DNA of 64,000 nucleotides from Thermoplasmata archaeon (GTDB taxonomy: Archaea; Thermoplasmatota; Thermoplasmata; Methanomassiliicoccales; Methanomethylophilaceae): positions 31,542 through 95,541 of the forward strand of contig SUSZ01000006.1 in NCBI GenBank assembly GCA_015063165.1, written 5' to 3'. Position numbers and translations under genes: made by a program. Shown piece by piece: positions 16,667-26,397 of the stretch. Under the pieces are notes generated by a model. That model was not told the origin of the DNA. It did not search any database and was given only the letters and a program-made list of their open reading frames with translations. Position 1 is the stretch's first letter. Every line of letters starts with the position of its first letter.

Positions 16667-19618
16667 TCATTCTATAGGGGATATCCCGATGGTGACGGTC
16701 TTTCCGCCGAACTCCCACTCCTTGATGACTGTTCCCGCGGGGCTGTCGGTGATGGAGAGGCGCTGGGCTCTGACCTCGGTCGCGATGCCGTCCTTCCACT
16801 TCTCCAGCAGAGCGTTGTGGAACTCGTCGGACATGAGGTCGCAGGCGATGAACTGGTCGACCTTCAGCTTCATGTCCTTGCGCATCTGCTGGATCCTCCT
16901 GATGACCTCTCTCGCAAGAGCTTCAGCCTCGATCTCGGGGGTCACGGTGAAGTCCACGAACACGACTCCATCGTCGAACTCGGCCATGGCGATCTTGTCG
17001 GAGGCCTCGGGCTCCTGGTCGGGAGCGAGATAGACGACCTGCTTGGAGTTGGTCTGGGAAGACAGGACCTTGTCGAACCTCTTGACGTAGTCGTTGGTGT
17101 CGGCGTCCTTTCCGCGGACCATGATCCTGAGCAGGGGCCATCTAAGGTTGTAGGACGCCTTCGCCCTCTCTGAAGCCACCAGCTCGTCGATCTTCTGGAC
17201 GAGGAACATGCTGCGCTCGATGTCCTCGCGGATGAGCGAAGCGTCGCAGACGGGCCAGCTCTCCATGTGCACGGATTCCAGGCCTCCGTCCATGCTCCTG
17301 TAGATCTCCTCGGTGATGTGGGGCGCTATGGGAGCGAGCACCACGGTGGTGCTCATGATGGCGTAGTACAGGGTGAAGTACGAGGCGATCTTGTCGTTCT
17401 CGACTCCCTCGTCCTCGGACCAGGACCTGTCCCTGACGAGGCAGACGTACCATCTGGAGAGGTCCTCCATGATGTAGTCCTCCAGGGTCCTGGCGAGCTT
17501 GTGGAGCTCCCTGGACTCGAGGTACTTGGTGACCTCGGCCTTCATCTTCTCGGTCCTGGAGATCATCCAGAGGTCCTCGTCGCGGAGGTAGGGCATGACG
17601 TCCTCGATGGGGTGCTCGTTGGGGTCGTACTTGTCCAGTATCATGTAGGTGGAGGCGAAGTTGACGACGTTCCAGAGGGTGTTCAGCACCTTCCTGGCGT
17701 TCTTCGGACCCTCCTTCTGGAAGGCGGTGTCCTCCCAGGGGGCGTTGGACTTGATCAGGTAGAACCTCATCGAGTCGGCTCCGACCTCGTTGATCAGGTC
17801 GAGCGGGTTGATGACGTTGCCCTTGGACTTGGACATCTTCTGCCCCTTGGGGTCCAGCACCCATCCGTGCATCATGACCTCGTTGTAAGGAGCTCTGTCC
17901 ATGGAGATGCATCCTGCTCCCAGCTGGGAGTAGAACCATCCGCGGGTCTGGTCGTGCGCTTCCACGATGAACTTCGGAGGCCACCACTGGTCGTACTCCT
18001 CCTTGTGGTGGGGGTATCCCAGGGACGCCCATGACGCCACTCCGGAGTCGAACCAGACGTCGAGGACATCGGGGACCCTGTGCATGGTCTTCCCGCATTC
18101 GCACTTGAACGTGACGCCGTCGATCCAGGGCCTGTGGGGGTTCATTCCCTCGGTGTAGCCTTCTCCGGCCTTGAGCTCCTCGTACTGTCCGACGACCTTC
18201 TTCCTTCCGCATTCGCACTCCCAGACGGGCAGGGGGATCCCCCAGTACCTCTGACGGGAGATGCACCATTCCCTGGCGCCGTCCACCCAGTTCTTCTCTC
18301 TGGTGGATCCGGCCCAGTCGGGGACCCACTTCACGCGGTCGATCTCTCCCAGCATCTCCTCCTTGATCTCGGGGATGTTGACGAACCACTGCCTGGTGTT
18401 CCTGTAGATGATGGGCGACTTGCATCTCCAGCAGTGCCCGTACCTGTGCTTGATCTTGGCGACGTTGTAGATGGCGTCCTTGGACTCGGTCAGCATCTTG
18501 ATGATGTCCTCGTTGACCGTCTTGACCTTCTTCCCGGCCAGGGGAGGGAACTCGTCGGTGTACCTTCCGTTCTCCGCCACGGGGCAGAACGCTTCCATCC
18601 CGTACCTCTTTCCGGTGTCGTAGTCGTCGGGACCGTGTCCGGGAGCGGTGTGCACCAGGCCGGTGTTGTCCTGCTCCACGTAGTCGGCGTTGACCACCTT
18701 GAACGTCCACTCGCTCTTCTTGACGGCGTCCAGCTCGAAGGGGGGGATGTACTCCAGCCCCTCGAGGGCTTTTCCGTTCATGGTCTCGAGGATCTCGAAC
18801 CTGTCGTATCCTCCGGCCTTCATGACGTACTCGGCCTGGGAGGCCAGTATTATCACCACTTCGGAGCCCTTCTCTCCGCTCATCCTCACCCTGGCGTACT
18901 CGAAGTCGGGGTGCGCGGCCACGGCCATGTTGGACGGGAGGGTCCAAGGGGTGGTGGTCCAGATGAGGAGCGAGGCGCTTCCGTCCCTGAGGGGGAACCT
19001 GACCATGACCGAGGGGTCGGTCTCGTCCCAGTACTCTATCTCCGCCTCTGCGAGGGCGGTCTCGCACCTGGGGCACCAGGTGACCACTCTGCTGTTAGCG
19101 TTCAGGAGGCCCCTGTCGTAGGCGCGCTGGAGAGTCCACCATGCGGACTCGATGTAGTCGGACTTGAGCGTCTGGTAGGGGTGGTCCCAGTCGAACCAGG
19201 CTCCGAGCTGCTTGAACTCCTCGGTCATCTCGGCGTGGAGCTTGAAAGCGTGGTCCTGGCAGGTGGTGACGAACTTGTCGATGCCCATCTCCTCGATCTC
19301 CTTCTTGGAGTGTATCCCGATGAGCTTCTCGACCTGGACCTCGATGGGGAGCCCGTGCATGTCGAATCCGGGCTGGTCGCGGACATTGTATCCGTTCATC
19401 CTCCAGTACCTGAGCATTATGTCCTTGATCGTCTTGTTGAAGGCGGTTCCCAGATGGATGTGTCCGGTCGTGTAGGGCGGTCCATCGACGAAGTAGAACT
19501 TCTCGCCGTCGGCCCTCGCCGCTTTCGTCTTCTCATAAGTCTTCTCGGCCTTCCAGGTCTCCTGTATGGCCTTTTCCAGCTTGGTGCCGTTGTAGGTGGG
19601 TTGGATCTGCTTTATCAT
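16667..19618 (-). CDS. ileS: Isoleucyl-tRNA synthetase
   Basis: A 983-residue class Ia synthetase that charges tRNA(Ile). The HIGH-type motif is HIHLGTA near residue 57, the KMSKS loop is KMSKSKGNV, and an editing-domain insertion lies between them (WTTTPWTLPSNMAV). A C-terminal anticodon-binding domain follows. Length and sequence are of the archaeal/eukaryotic type. The ATG gives MIKQIQPTYNGTKLE. It is probably transcribed alone, divergent from the rubredoxin-glutamate synthase gene. Confidence 0.97.
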   Translation of the reverse strand: MIKQIQPTYNGTKLEKAIQETWKAEKTYEKTKAARADGEKFYFVDGPPYTTGHIHLGTAFNKTIKDIMLRYWRMNGYNVRDQPGFDMHGLPIEVQVEKLIGIHSKKEIEEMGIDKFVTTCQDHAFKLHAEMTEEFKQLGAWFDWDHPYQTLKSDYIESAWWTLQRAYDRGLLNANSRVVTWCPRCETALAEAEIEYWDETDPSVMVRFPLRDGSASLLIWTTTPWTLPSNMAVAAHPDFEYARVRMSGEKGSEVVIILASQAEYVMKAGGYDRFEILETMNGKALEGLEYIPPFELDAVKKSEWTFKVVNADYVEQDNTGLVHTAPGHGPDDYDTGKRYGMEAFCPVAENGRYTDEFPPLAGKKVKTVNEDIIKMLTESKDAIYNVAKIKHRYGHCWRCKSPIIYRNTRQWFVNIPEIKEEMLGEIDRVKWVPDWAGSTREKNWVDGAREWCISRQRYWGIPLPVWECECGRKKVVGQYEELKAGEGYTEGMNPHRPWIDGVTFKCECGKTMHRVPDVLDVWFDSGVASWASLGYPHHKEEYDQWWPPKFIVEAHDQTRGWFYSQLGAGCISMDRAPYNEVMMHGWVLDPKGQKMSKSKGNVINPLDLINEVGADSMRFYLIKSNAPWEDTAFQKEGPKNARKVLNTLWNVVNFASTYMILDKYDPNEHPIEDVMPYLRDEDLWMISRTEKMKAEVTKYLESRELHKLARTLEDYIMEDLSRWYVCLVRDRSWSEDEGVENDKIASYFTLYYAIMSTTVVLAPIAPHITEEIYRSMDGGLESVHMESWPVCDASLIREDIERSMFLVQKIDELVASERAKASYNLRWPLLRIMVRGKDADTNDYVKRFDKVLSSQTNSKQVVYLAPDQEPEASDKIAMAEFDDGVVFVDFTVTPEIEAEALAREVIRRIQQMRKDMKLKVDQFIACDLMSDEFHNALLEKWKDGIATEVRAQRLSITDSPAGTVIKEWEFGGKTVTIGISPIE

Positions 19619-19783
19619 CGTCAGTCCCTCCGGACGGGTGTATCTAGCCCGCCGGTGCGGTCGGCTATGCCGATGTTCTATAAATGAGTCTGTGTAAGGA
19701 AAGACGCCTGCACGGATTCACGGATGTTGCGGAATCCCGAGAGTTCTGAAATGGATATAAACGAATATTCCATCGGTTGCCTC

Positions 19784-21205
19784 ATGGCAGTCTACAAATG
19801 CACCATCTGCGGCGAGATCTACGACGAGGACGACGAACCCGTCAAGTTCGCCGATCTCCCCGACGACTGGGTCTGTCCTCTTTGCGGATCGCCCAAGAGC
19901 GCTTTCGTCAAGGTAGGGGAGGAGTCCGAAGCTCCTCCGAAGCCCTCTTCGGAGCCGGAACCGGCCGCGGAGCCTTCGAAGCCCGCGGAGGTCGACATCC
20001 TGCCGGCTCTGGTGAGGCATGACGGCGGCGTCATGGACGACATCCATGCGATGGCCGAGAAAGGGAAGAGCATCTCCGGAGCTATGGACACCCAGATGGA
20101 TCTCCCCAAATTCGACGACATCCTGATCCTAGGGGCCCAGCTCGACCCGGCTCCCCTGGATGACGACGCCGAAGTCTCCATCAGAACGGTCATCGGGAAG
20201 AAGGCGAAGAAGCCGATGGTCCTGGAGACCCCGATATTCGTGTCCCACATGTCGTTCGGAGCCCTCTCCGGACGTGCCAAGATCGCTCTGGCCAAAGGAA
20301 GCGCCATGGCCAAGACTGCCATGTGCAGCGGAGAGGGCGGCGCCCTGTACGACGAGATGGTCTCCGCTTACCGCTACATATTCGAGCTGGCTCCCAACAA
20401 GTACTCGTTCGATTCCGCCACCATGAACGGTTCGGACGCTATCGAGATAAAGATCGGGCAGGGCACCAAGCCCGGAATGGGAGGGCATCTCCCTGGGGAC
20501 AAGGTCACGCCCATCATAGCCACCATGCGCGGAAAGAGCCCCTGGCAGGACATACAGAGCCCCTCGAGGTTCCCCGGAGTCGAGACTCCCGAGGACCTGA
20601 AGGCGCTGGTGGACATGCTCCGCGAGAGGAGCGGAGGGCTTCCGATAGGGGTGAAGATAGCCGCAGGCCACATCGAGAGGGACCTGGAGTTCGTCTCCGT
20701 CTCCGGATGCGACTTCATAACGATCGACGGACGCGGAGGAGCCACCGGTTCCTCGCCCAAGTTCCTCAGGGAGGCCTCGTCCGTTCCCACCGTCTACGCT
20801 CTGGCCAGGGCCCGCAGGTACATGGACGAGCATGGCATGGACCAGGACCTGATAATAACCGGAGGGTTCCGCACCAGCGGCGATGTCGCCAAGGCAATCG
20901 CGATGGGTGCGGACGCCGTGGCCATGGCTTCCGCGCCTCTCATGGCTCTAGGATGCCAGAGGTACAGGATATGCGGCTCCGGAAAGTGTCCTATGGGGAT
21001 AGCCACCCAGGACCCCGAGCTGGAGGATCGCCTGAACGTGGAGTCCGGAGCCAGGAGGGTCGCAAACTACCTCAACGTGATGTCCTCGGAGCTCAGGACC
21101 TTCGCACGCGTCACCGGCCACCAGGACATCCATGGCCTGTCTTGCGACGACCTGTGCACCACCTGCAAGGACATCGCCGAGGCGACCGGTATCAGGCACG
21201 CCTGA
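19784..21205 (+). CDS. Rubredoxin-fused glutamate synthase FMN-domain protein
   Basis: A 473-residue protein with an N-terminal rubredoxin-like domain ([10 protein letters not shown] and WVCPLCG, residues 1-45), an acidic/proline-rich linker, then a glutamate synthase domain-2 barrel that binds FMN and an Fe-S cluster. Visible motifs are [19 protein letters not shown] near 160, [30 protein letters not shown] and [15 protein letters not shown]. The glutaminase domain of GltB is absent, as is usual in archaeal types. The ATG at 19784 starts directly on the rubredoxin domain; an in-frame GTG/TTG-type extension from 19724 is less likely. Its 3' end overlaps tcdA by 14 bases, convergently. Confidence 0.9.
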   Translation: MAVYKCTICGEIYDEDDEPVKFADLPDDWVCPLCGSPKSAFVKVGEESEAPPKPSSEPEPAAEPSKPAEVDILPALVRHDGGVMDDIHAMAEKGKSISGAMDTQMDLPKFDDILILGAQLDPAPLDDDAEVSIRTVIGKKAKKPMVLETPIFVSHMSFGALSGRAKIALAKGSAMAKTAMCSGEGGALYDEMVSAYRYIFELAPNKYSFDSATMNGSDAIEIKIGQGTKPGMGGHLPGDKVTPIIATMRGKSPWQDIQSPSRFPGVETPEDLKALVDMLRERSGGLPIGVKIAAGHIERDLEFVSVSGCDFITIDGRGGATGSSPKFLREASSVPTVYALARARRYMDEHGMDQDLIITGGFRTSGDVAKAIAMGADAVAMASAPLMALGCQRYRICGSGKCPMGIATQDPELEDRLNVESGARRVANYLNVMSSELRTFARVTGHQDIHGLSCDDLCTTCKDIAEATGIRHA

Positions 21206-21917
21206 CGTCCTCGTAGCCTAGGATGTACCTTATGGCCTCGTTGGCCAGGGTCATCCCGAATATAGCAGGTACAGTGGGCATCGAGCCCAGAACGCTCTTG
21301 CCGTGCTCGTCCCTCGAGTCCGGCACGGCCAAGGGCCTCTCTTCCGAATAAACGCAGGTCATCCTCGAGGTGTCGTATCCTCTGAGGGACGACCTGACCC
21401 TGGAAGCTACCGGACACACCTTGGATTTCATTATCGGGGCTATGCGAACCGCCCCCGCATCCATGTGAAGCGCCGCTCCCATGGACGAGAAGGTCCTGAT
21501 CCCGGCTTCCGAGGCCGCCTGGAGCAGGCAGACCTTCATCTTCATGGTGTCTATCGCGTCCACCAGAACGCCGAAATCGCCGTCCAGTATCTTCGGGATG
21601 GTCTCTTCTGACACGAGCACGTCCATCGTCTCTATCTTCACATCCGGATTGATGGATAAGGCCCTCATGCGAGCCGCCTCCACCTTCTTCATCCCGATGG
21701 TGTCGCGGGTGGCCAGGATCTGCCTGTTAAGATTGCTCTCCGAGAAATCGTCCTTGTCAACTACCCTGATCCTTCCGATCCCGGCGCGGACGAGGCCTTC
21801 GAACGCGTACCCTCCGACGGCTCCGCATCCGCACAGGATCACCGAAGCGTTCTTCAGCCTGTCGACGCCGTCCTTTCCGACCAGGATCTCCGTCCTGGTG
21901 CTCATGTTGTCAGCCAT
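21192..21917 (-). CDS. tcdA: ThiF/TcdA-type tRNA A37 threonylcarbamoyladenosine dehydratase
   Basis: A 241-residue E1-like ATP-dependent enzyme of the TcdA (YgdL) type, which cyclises t6A37 in tRNA. The nucleotide-binding [19 protein letters not shown] loop, [13 protein letters not shown] and [12 protein letters not shown] are visible, as is a conserved TVPAIFGM C-terminal segment. It overlaps the tatD gene by eight bases, so the two form an operon. Assignment to TcdA rather than MoeB/ThiF rests on length and the missing C-terminal rhodanese or CxxC pairs. Confidence 0.85.
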   Translation of the reverse strand: MADNMSTRTEILVGKDGVDRLKNASVILCGCGAVGGYAFEGLVRAGIGRIRVVDKDDFSESNLNRQILATRDTIGMKKVEAARMRALSINPDVKIETMDVLVSEETIPKILDGDFGVLVDAIDTMKMKVCLLQAASEAGIRTFSSMGAALHMDAGAVRIAPIMKSKVCPVASRVRSSLRGYDTSRMTCVYSEERPLAVPDSRDEHGKSVLGSMPTVPAIFGMTLANEAIRYILGYEDVRRA

Positions 21918-22614
21918 TCAAGGTCCTCCTGAGGTTTCCTGCTATTATTCTGGCAAGCTCTTCCGGCTCGACCTCCACGTATCCGGATATCGTCGTGACG
22001 AAGTCCTCCATCCCGGAGAATCCCTTGGAGACATGAGGCGAGTCCGTCTCGAGAAGAAGGTTCTCCAAGGGGATGGCCTTCAGCAGGCGGTTCAGCCTCA
22101 CCTCCGAACGAGTCAGTATGCGCGGGTTGATCGACAGCATGCACCCTTCTCCGACGAACGGCTTGATGTAGCTATCCGAAGAATACGAGTGAAGGATGAT
22201 TCCCCTGCAGCTCTTCCCCAGCTCTCTGACGGATTTCAGGACCTTCTCCTCGCATCCTATGTCGTGTACAGACGCCACGCGGTCCATCCTGGAAGCCAAC
22301 GAAAGCTGTGCTTTGAACGAAGGGACCTGACTCTCTACCGTGCCGCGCTTGGAGTCCAAGCCTATCTCGCCTACCTGAGCCTTCGGATTCGATTCCAGGA
22401 TGATCTCGAGCCTCTTCGCCGTCTCTTCGTTCCATTCTTCGCAGTACCACGGATGTACGCCGTACGACATCGTGGCGCGGGGGTCGTCCGTGGAGAACCC
22501 CCACTCCTGGACCCTGGCCACGCACGTGACGTACGATTCCAGCGAATCGAAGTCCCCGTAGACCTCGGAACCTATCCTGTCGCTCAGATGAAGGTGCGAA
22601 TCCGTAAGAAGCAT
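21910..22614 (-). CDS. tatD: TatD-family metal-dependent hydrolase
   Basis: A 234-residue amidohydrolase-fold protein. It has the metal-binding DSHLHLSD start, GVHPWY, VGEIGLDSK, a central SVHDIG histidine, IILHSYS and the LLLETDSPH signature near the end. TatD enzymes are DNases or deacylases. It is shorter than the usual 255-265 residues. It forms an operon with tcdA and diverges from the DUF3793 gene. Confidence 0.87.
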   Translation of the reverse strand: MLLTDSHLHLSDRIGSEVYGDFDSLESYVTCVARVQEWGFSTDDPRATMSYGVHPWYCEEWNEETAKRLEIILESNPKAQVGEIGLDSKRGTVESQVPSFKAQLSLASRMDRVASVHDIGCEEKVLKSVRELGKSCRGIILHSYSSDSYIKPFVGEGCMLSINPRILTRSEVRLNRLLKAIPLENLLLETDSPHVSKGFSGMEDFVTTISGYVEVEPEELARIIAGNLRRTLNG

Positions 22615-22668
22615 CGTCCCGGCTATCGTCCTCCGTATTTTTTAATCCGTGCCGTCGGTCTCCGAATC

Positions 22669-22686
22669 ATTTAGGACTACCTAAAT
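22669..22686. promoter_or_regulatory. Perfect palindrome ATTTAGG-N4-CCTAAAT
   Basis: A 7-base perfect inverted repeat with spacer ACTA sits 32 bases before the DUF3793 start and 55 bases before tatD on the other strand. The TTAGG/CCTAA half-sites resemble those bound by DtxR/MntR-type metalloregulators, although the spacing is shorter than the classical 19-base DtxR box. DUF3793 genes are often found near iron-uptake genes in bacteria, which would fit. Confidence 0.45.
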
Positions 22687-22717
22687 ATTAAATACAAAGT
22701 TTAAGTTATCCTTAATC

Positions 22718-23323
22718 GTGGAGTTCGAAGGAGTCGTCCTATGCGGACGCTGTCATGGATGCAAAGGTTCCCTCGAGGAGCGCATAGTAAGGCACTGCGC
22801 CCCGACGCTCGCTGGAATAAAGTGCGGGAGCATGTTTAGGATGTGCGATGCTTCCGGCGATGTTCTCAGCGGTATCCGCGCCGTGAACAGGATCCTTCAG
22901 TCCACCGGAGTGTCAGTGATGATCCTCCGTTCGTGGACGGATGCCGTTCTGGTGTACGTCTACCGCCCCGAGATGCTCTCCGATGTGATTTCGGACATGC
23001 GCGTCAGAGAGTTTCTCGGGGATTTCGGCTATTCCGGGAACAATTATGTCGCCTATCTCCAGCATCTGGGCTACAGATACAGCGGAGATGCGATGCCCCA
23101 CGAGGTCGGAGTGTTCCTCGGATACCCTCTGGACGACGTCATCGGGTTCATCAGCGACAGGAGCGAATGCACCTGCTCGGGATGCTGGAAGTGCTACAGC
23201 GATCCCGTCAAGGCGGAGAGCACGTTCAGGCGTTGCAGGGAGTGCACCTGCAAGTGCATAGAGATGTATAATTCGGGCGCCACTCTGGATGTGATGGCGG
23301 CCAAGCTCCCGACACTGGCCTGA
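22718..23323 (+). CDS. DUF3793 family protein
   Basis: A 201-residue cysteine-rich protein of the DUF3793 family, recognised from MPHEVGVFLGYPLDDVIGFI and the C-terminal CSGCWKCYSDPVKAESTF plus CRECTCKCIE segments. The function is unknown; the family is common in gut Firmicutes and often neighbours flavodoxin or ferrous-iron transport genes. The start is GTG; no ATG is available upstream, and a TTTAAGTTA TATA-like box close by suggests a leaderless transcript. The family distribution suggests horizontal transfer into this archaeal lineage. Confidence 0.85.
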   Translation: MEFEGVVLCGRCHGCKGSLEERIVRHCAPTLAGIKCGSMFRMCDASGDVLSGIRAVNRILQSTGVSVMILRSWTDAVLVYVYRPEMLSDVISDMRVREFLGDFGYSGNNYVAYLQHLGYRYSGDAMPHEVGVFLGYPLDDVIGFISDRSECTCSGCWKCYSDPVKAESTFRRCRECTCKCIEMYNSGATLDVMAAKLPTLA

Positions 23324-23384
23324 TTTCTTAATCGCAGGCCCATGTTTCATATGTAATCACCGATATCGACGTCCAGTGATTCTT

Positions 23385-24365
23385 ATGGATCGTACATCTT
23401 TTTCCAAGATTTGCACTCTGCTGGGCCTGGCGAGCGTGGTCCTGGTGGTGGGAAGCTCCCTCATGGGTGTACCCGCTTTCGTCCTCGGCGCGGTTCTGGC
23501 AGTCGCATGCTTCGTCTTCGGCCTGATGGCACGCAAAGAGGACGGGAGCAGGAAGATCTCCGGAGGGATAATGTTCGGGGTCATGGCCATATTCGTCCTT
23601 CTGGCCATCGCGGGCATGTCCACCGTGCAGGTCGCGGCAGGAGAGAAGGGTGTCATCGTCAGCAGTCCCTCCGGTAACATCGGAGAGGTCATAGACGAAG
23701 GCTGGCACTTCGACCCCGCTTACTCCTTCGCCACCGTGGAGAACATCAGGTACAACACCCAGACCGTCGAGTACATCGGTTACGACGACGACATAGACAC
23801 GGTCGGAGGGATCTCCGTCCTGACCAAGGATTCCCTGGTCGTGGATATGGACATCGCCGTGACGTTCCATATTCCGCCGGAGATGGTGAAGAAGCTGAGG
23901 TTCGAGTACGGCTCCGACTGGAAGATAACCATCCTCCACCAGGAGGTCAGGTCCGTACCCAGGCTCACCTGCGTCAACTACACCGCCCTCGAGATAATCT
24001 CCGACAAGAGGCCCGAGGTCGAGTCGGCCATCACCACCAATCTGAGCAACCAGATCATGGACAGGTGCGGAGGATGCGTCGTCGTGGACAAGGTCATCAT
24101 CCGCGAGATGCGCATCCCTCAGGCGATGAGCGAGGCCGTCGAGCAGAAGCTGATCTCCCAGCAGCAGCTGGAGAAGGCGAAGATCGATCTGGAGCGTGTC
24201 CAGGTGGAAGCGGAAGCCAGCAAGGCGGCCGTGGACAAGGTCCGCGAGTCGTTCGACAGCGACGAGGCCTATTTGAAATACATACTGTACGAGACGCTGA
24301 AGGACATGCAAGGCGTGCAGATCGTGCTATCGGACAGCGGGACAGCCACCGTGAAGGTGGTCTGA
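23385..24365 (+). CDS. SPFH/prohibitin-domain membrane protein
   Basis: A 326-residue protein with three N-terminal membrane segments (about 10-85) followed by a prohibitin/stomatin SPFH domain: VAAGEKGVIVSSPSGNIGEVIDEGWHF, VDMDIAVTFHIP, then a C-terminal helix AMSEAVEQKLISQQQLEKAKIDLERVQVEAEA. SPFH proteins form membrane-associated cages and scaffold other membrane proteins; the partner is unknown here. The ATG at 23385 is preferred to an in-frame GTG at 23376. A bidirectional hairpin follows. Confidence 0.88.
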   Translation: MDRTSFSKICTLLGLASVVLVVGSSLMGVPAFVLGAVLAVACFVFGLMARKEDGSRKISGGIMFGVMAIFVLLAIAGMSTVQVAAGEKGVIVSSPSGNIGEVIDEGWHFDPAYSFATVENIRYNTQTVEYIGYDDDIDTVGGISVLTKDSLVVDMDIAVTFHIPPEMVKKLRFEYGSDWKITILHQEVRSVPRLTCVNYTALEIISDKRPEVESAITTNLSNQIMDRCGGCVVVDKVIIREMRIPQAMSEAVEQKLISQQQLEKAKIDLERVQVEAEASKAAVDKVRESFDSDEAYLKYILYETLKDMQGVQIVLSDSGTATVKVV

Positions 24366-24374
24366 CGGAAAACA

Positions 24375-24388
24375 GGGGCTCCGGCCCC
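24375..24388. terminator. Bidirectional hairpin GGGGC-TCCG-GCCCC
   Basis: A five-base GC stem with a stable TCCG tetraloop lies in the 31-base gap between convergent stops. The identical hairpin recurs at 41777-41790. Confidence 0.55.
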
Positions 24389-24396
24389 ATCCTTCT

Positions 24397-25365
24397 TCAA
24401 AAGAACTCTTCCAGAGACCTGGTCCCCTGCTTCTTCCTGTCTCCGACGGGATTCCCGTCGATGTCCACAAGCACGACGTTCCTGCAGTTCCCGCAGTCGA
24501 CGCATCCGGCGCAGGAAGGCCTGCTGGAGCAGTGCATGCATCTGTCCATGTTGAATACCGGCTTGATCAGCTCGTCCTCGGACAGGAGATGCCCGTCGCA
24601 AGGGCTGTATAGACTATAGTGCACCTTGCCGAAGAACCTCGACAACCCAGTGTTGTACGCCCATCTCGCCTGTGTAGGGATGGAATCCGCCTCGTATATC
24701 GTGCCGTCTTTGATGAAGACTGTTCCCACGGTGTCCACGTACAGGTTCACGCGATGCTTCTCGCATTCCCTGCTGACGCGTTCGATCCATTCGTACCTGC
24801 AGGGCCTCCTTCCGCCGTAGGCCTCCCCTCCGAGGTTTATCTCCTCGATCTGTCCGGATGCCACGGCGGGAGAGACGTCGACCTCTCCGACCAAGGGGGA
24901 CAGGTTCATGCCCTTGTGCCTGGCGGGGATGGACTCCAGGATGGGCCAGCGCTCGTCGAAGGCTCTCTGGTTCTCGACGCTTATGTTGATGGATACGTTG
25001 TCGTAGCCGTCTCCCCAGTCGTCCGGAAGGCATTCCATTATCCTGTATGCCCTCTTGGTTAGAACGTAGAATATGACGTCTGGACGGCGTCTTATGGCCT
25101 CCCACATGTTCTTGCGCCATCCGTCGGCCTCCTCCAGGAAGGTGTCGGAGGTCATGTTGACGCGCAGCATGAACCCGGATGGAACCTTGTATCTGCCTCC
25201 GGAATCCTTGGCCAGAGGCTTCCAGAAGTCCTTGGTCCTGGCTATCTCCATCGATTTCTCGGGGACGCCGCGAACACCGTCCAGATAGAACATGTAGCAG
25301 TGCTCGCAGCCTTCGCTGTACCTGCGGCATCCGTGCCAGGGGTTCCAGGCTCTCGGGTCGGCCAT
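24397..25365 (-). CDS. DUF5131 (phage Gp37/Gp68-type) family protein
   Basis: A 322-residue protein opening with AWNPWHGCRRYSEGCEHCYMFYLDG, the C-x5-C-x2-CY signature of DUF5131, a radical-SAM-like family first seen in phages. Other conserved pieces are FMLRVNMTSDTF, FYVLTKRAYRI and NLGGEAYGGRRPCRYEWI. A second cysteine cluster near the C-terminus (CMHCSSRPSCAGCVDCGNC) may bind another cluster or zinc and is longer than I recall in typical members. Function unknown. It lies just downstream of fen on the same strand, about 3 bases away. Confidence 0.82.
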   Translation of the reverse strand: MADPRAWNPWHGCRRYSEGCEHCYMFYLDGVRGVPEKSMEIARTKDFWKPLAKDSGGRYKVPSGFMLRVNMTSDTFLEEADGWRKNMWEAIRRRPDVIFYVLTKRAYRIMECLPDDWGDGYDNVSINISVENQRAFDERWPILESIPARHKGMNLSPLVGEVDVSPAVASGQIEEINLGGEAYGGRRPCRYEWIERVSRECEKHRVNLYVDTVGTVFIKDGTIYEADSIPTQARWAYNTGLSRFFGKVHYSLYSPCDGHLLSEDELIKPVFNMDRCMHCSSRPSCAGCVDCGNCRNVVLVDIDGNPVGDRKKQGTRSLEEFF

Positions 25366-25368
25366 GTG

Positions 25369-26397
25369 TCAGAACCAGTTGTCCAGGGACTTCTGCTTCT
25401 TCCTGCTGGACTCGGCCTTCCTGGCGGCCTCGATCTTGCTGACGACCGCTCTCACCCTCTCTTCGGAGAATCCGTAGGCGGTCATCATCTCGATGGTGCC
25501 TTCCATGTCCGCGACGCCGGGCTTGACCTCGTAGTCGTCGGAGTTGGGCCCGTTCAGGAATATGTCGCGGACCTCCTGGTACTCCGGGATCTCCTGGCCG
25601 ATGGCTGGGAGGACCTCCTCCAGCCTTCCGTGCTTCTGGATGAGCTTCAGGCCCTTCTTCGGTCCGATCCCGTCTATCCCGTGGTTGAAGTCGGTTCCGA
25701 TCATGATGCACACGTCGACGAGCTGCTCCCTCGTTATGCCGAGGTCCTGGAGCATGGTTTGGGTGTCGATGATCTCGGTCTTCACGTCCCTGTAGACGTT
25801 CTTGCCGGGCACCTTGCGCCTACCTGAGATGGTCAGGTTCCTGACGAGGAGCGGCGCTCCGAAGAGAATGGAATCGAAATCCTGGGATGCCGCCGCATAT
25901 ACGGAGCCTTTGGAGCACATGTACGCCGCCTGGGCCTCCCCGTCGCTGGGAGCCTGCACCACAGGTATGCCGAGAAGCTTGAGCAGCCTCTTGGAGCTGT
26001 CCAGTATGTCCGGCGTCATCCTCGACGTCTGCTGCGCTTTGGAGAAGGCCTTCTTGAGGTCTCCCTCGGCCAGGGCCTTCTCGTATTCCTCCTTCGCCTT
26101 CTCCCTGCGGGCTATCCTCTCCTCGATGGTCCCGGCCTTCATATCGTTGGCCTTGCCGTCGAAGACGAAAACAGGCTCTATTCCAGCCTCGATGAGGTTG
26201 GAGGTGCGGTAGAGGATTCCGGAAAGATGGGAGGTGACGTTGCCCTCCTGGTCCATCAGGGGCTTGCCATCCGGCTGCCTGATGATGGAGAGGAATTGGA
26301 AGATCGTGTTGTAGGCATCCACGGCCACGGTCTTCCCGCGGAGGTCCGACAGCTCTATCTCGCGGGCTTCTGTGATCGGCGAAAGGTTTACTCCCAT
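25369..26397 (-). CDS. fen: Flap endonuclease 1 (FEN-1)
   Basis: A 342-residue structure-specific nuclease that removes 5' flaps in Okazaki fragment processing. The N-terminal XPG domain (MGVNLSPI, GKTVAVDAYNTIFQFLS, VFVFDGKA), internal XPG domain (APSDGEAQAAYM, ASQDFDSILFGAP) and the helix-hairpin-helix region (GTDFNHGIDGIGPKKGLKLI) are all present. A C-terminal PCNA-binding PIP box, QKSLDNWF, ends the protein. The ATG at 26397 matches the conserved MGV start and follows GGTGGAG; a GTG two codons earlier is also in frame. Its coding region is overlapped by the open rpe frame. Confidence 0.95.
   Translation of the reverse strand: MGVNLSPITEAREIELSDLRGKTVAVDAYNTIFQFLSIIRQPDGKPLMDQEGNVTSHLSGILYRTSNLIEAGIEPVFVFDGKANDMKAGTIEERIARREKAKEEYEKALAEGDLKKAFSKAQQTSRMTPDILDSSKRLLKLLGIPVVQAPSDGEAQAAYMCSKGSVYAAASQDFDSILFGAPLLVRNLTISGRRKVPGKNVYRDVKTEIIDTQTMLQDLGITREQLVDVCIMIGTDFNHGIDGIGPKKGLKLIQKHGRLEEVLPAIGQEIPEYQEVRDIFLNGPNSDDYEVKPGVADMEGTIEMMTAYGFSEERVRAVVSKIEAARKAESSRKKQKSLDNWF

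Noticed and set aside
18080..19687. Plus-strand open frame of 535 codons
   Set aside because: Antisense to ileS; Leu/Val/Gly/Asp-rich shadow.
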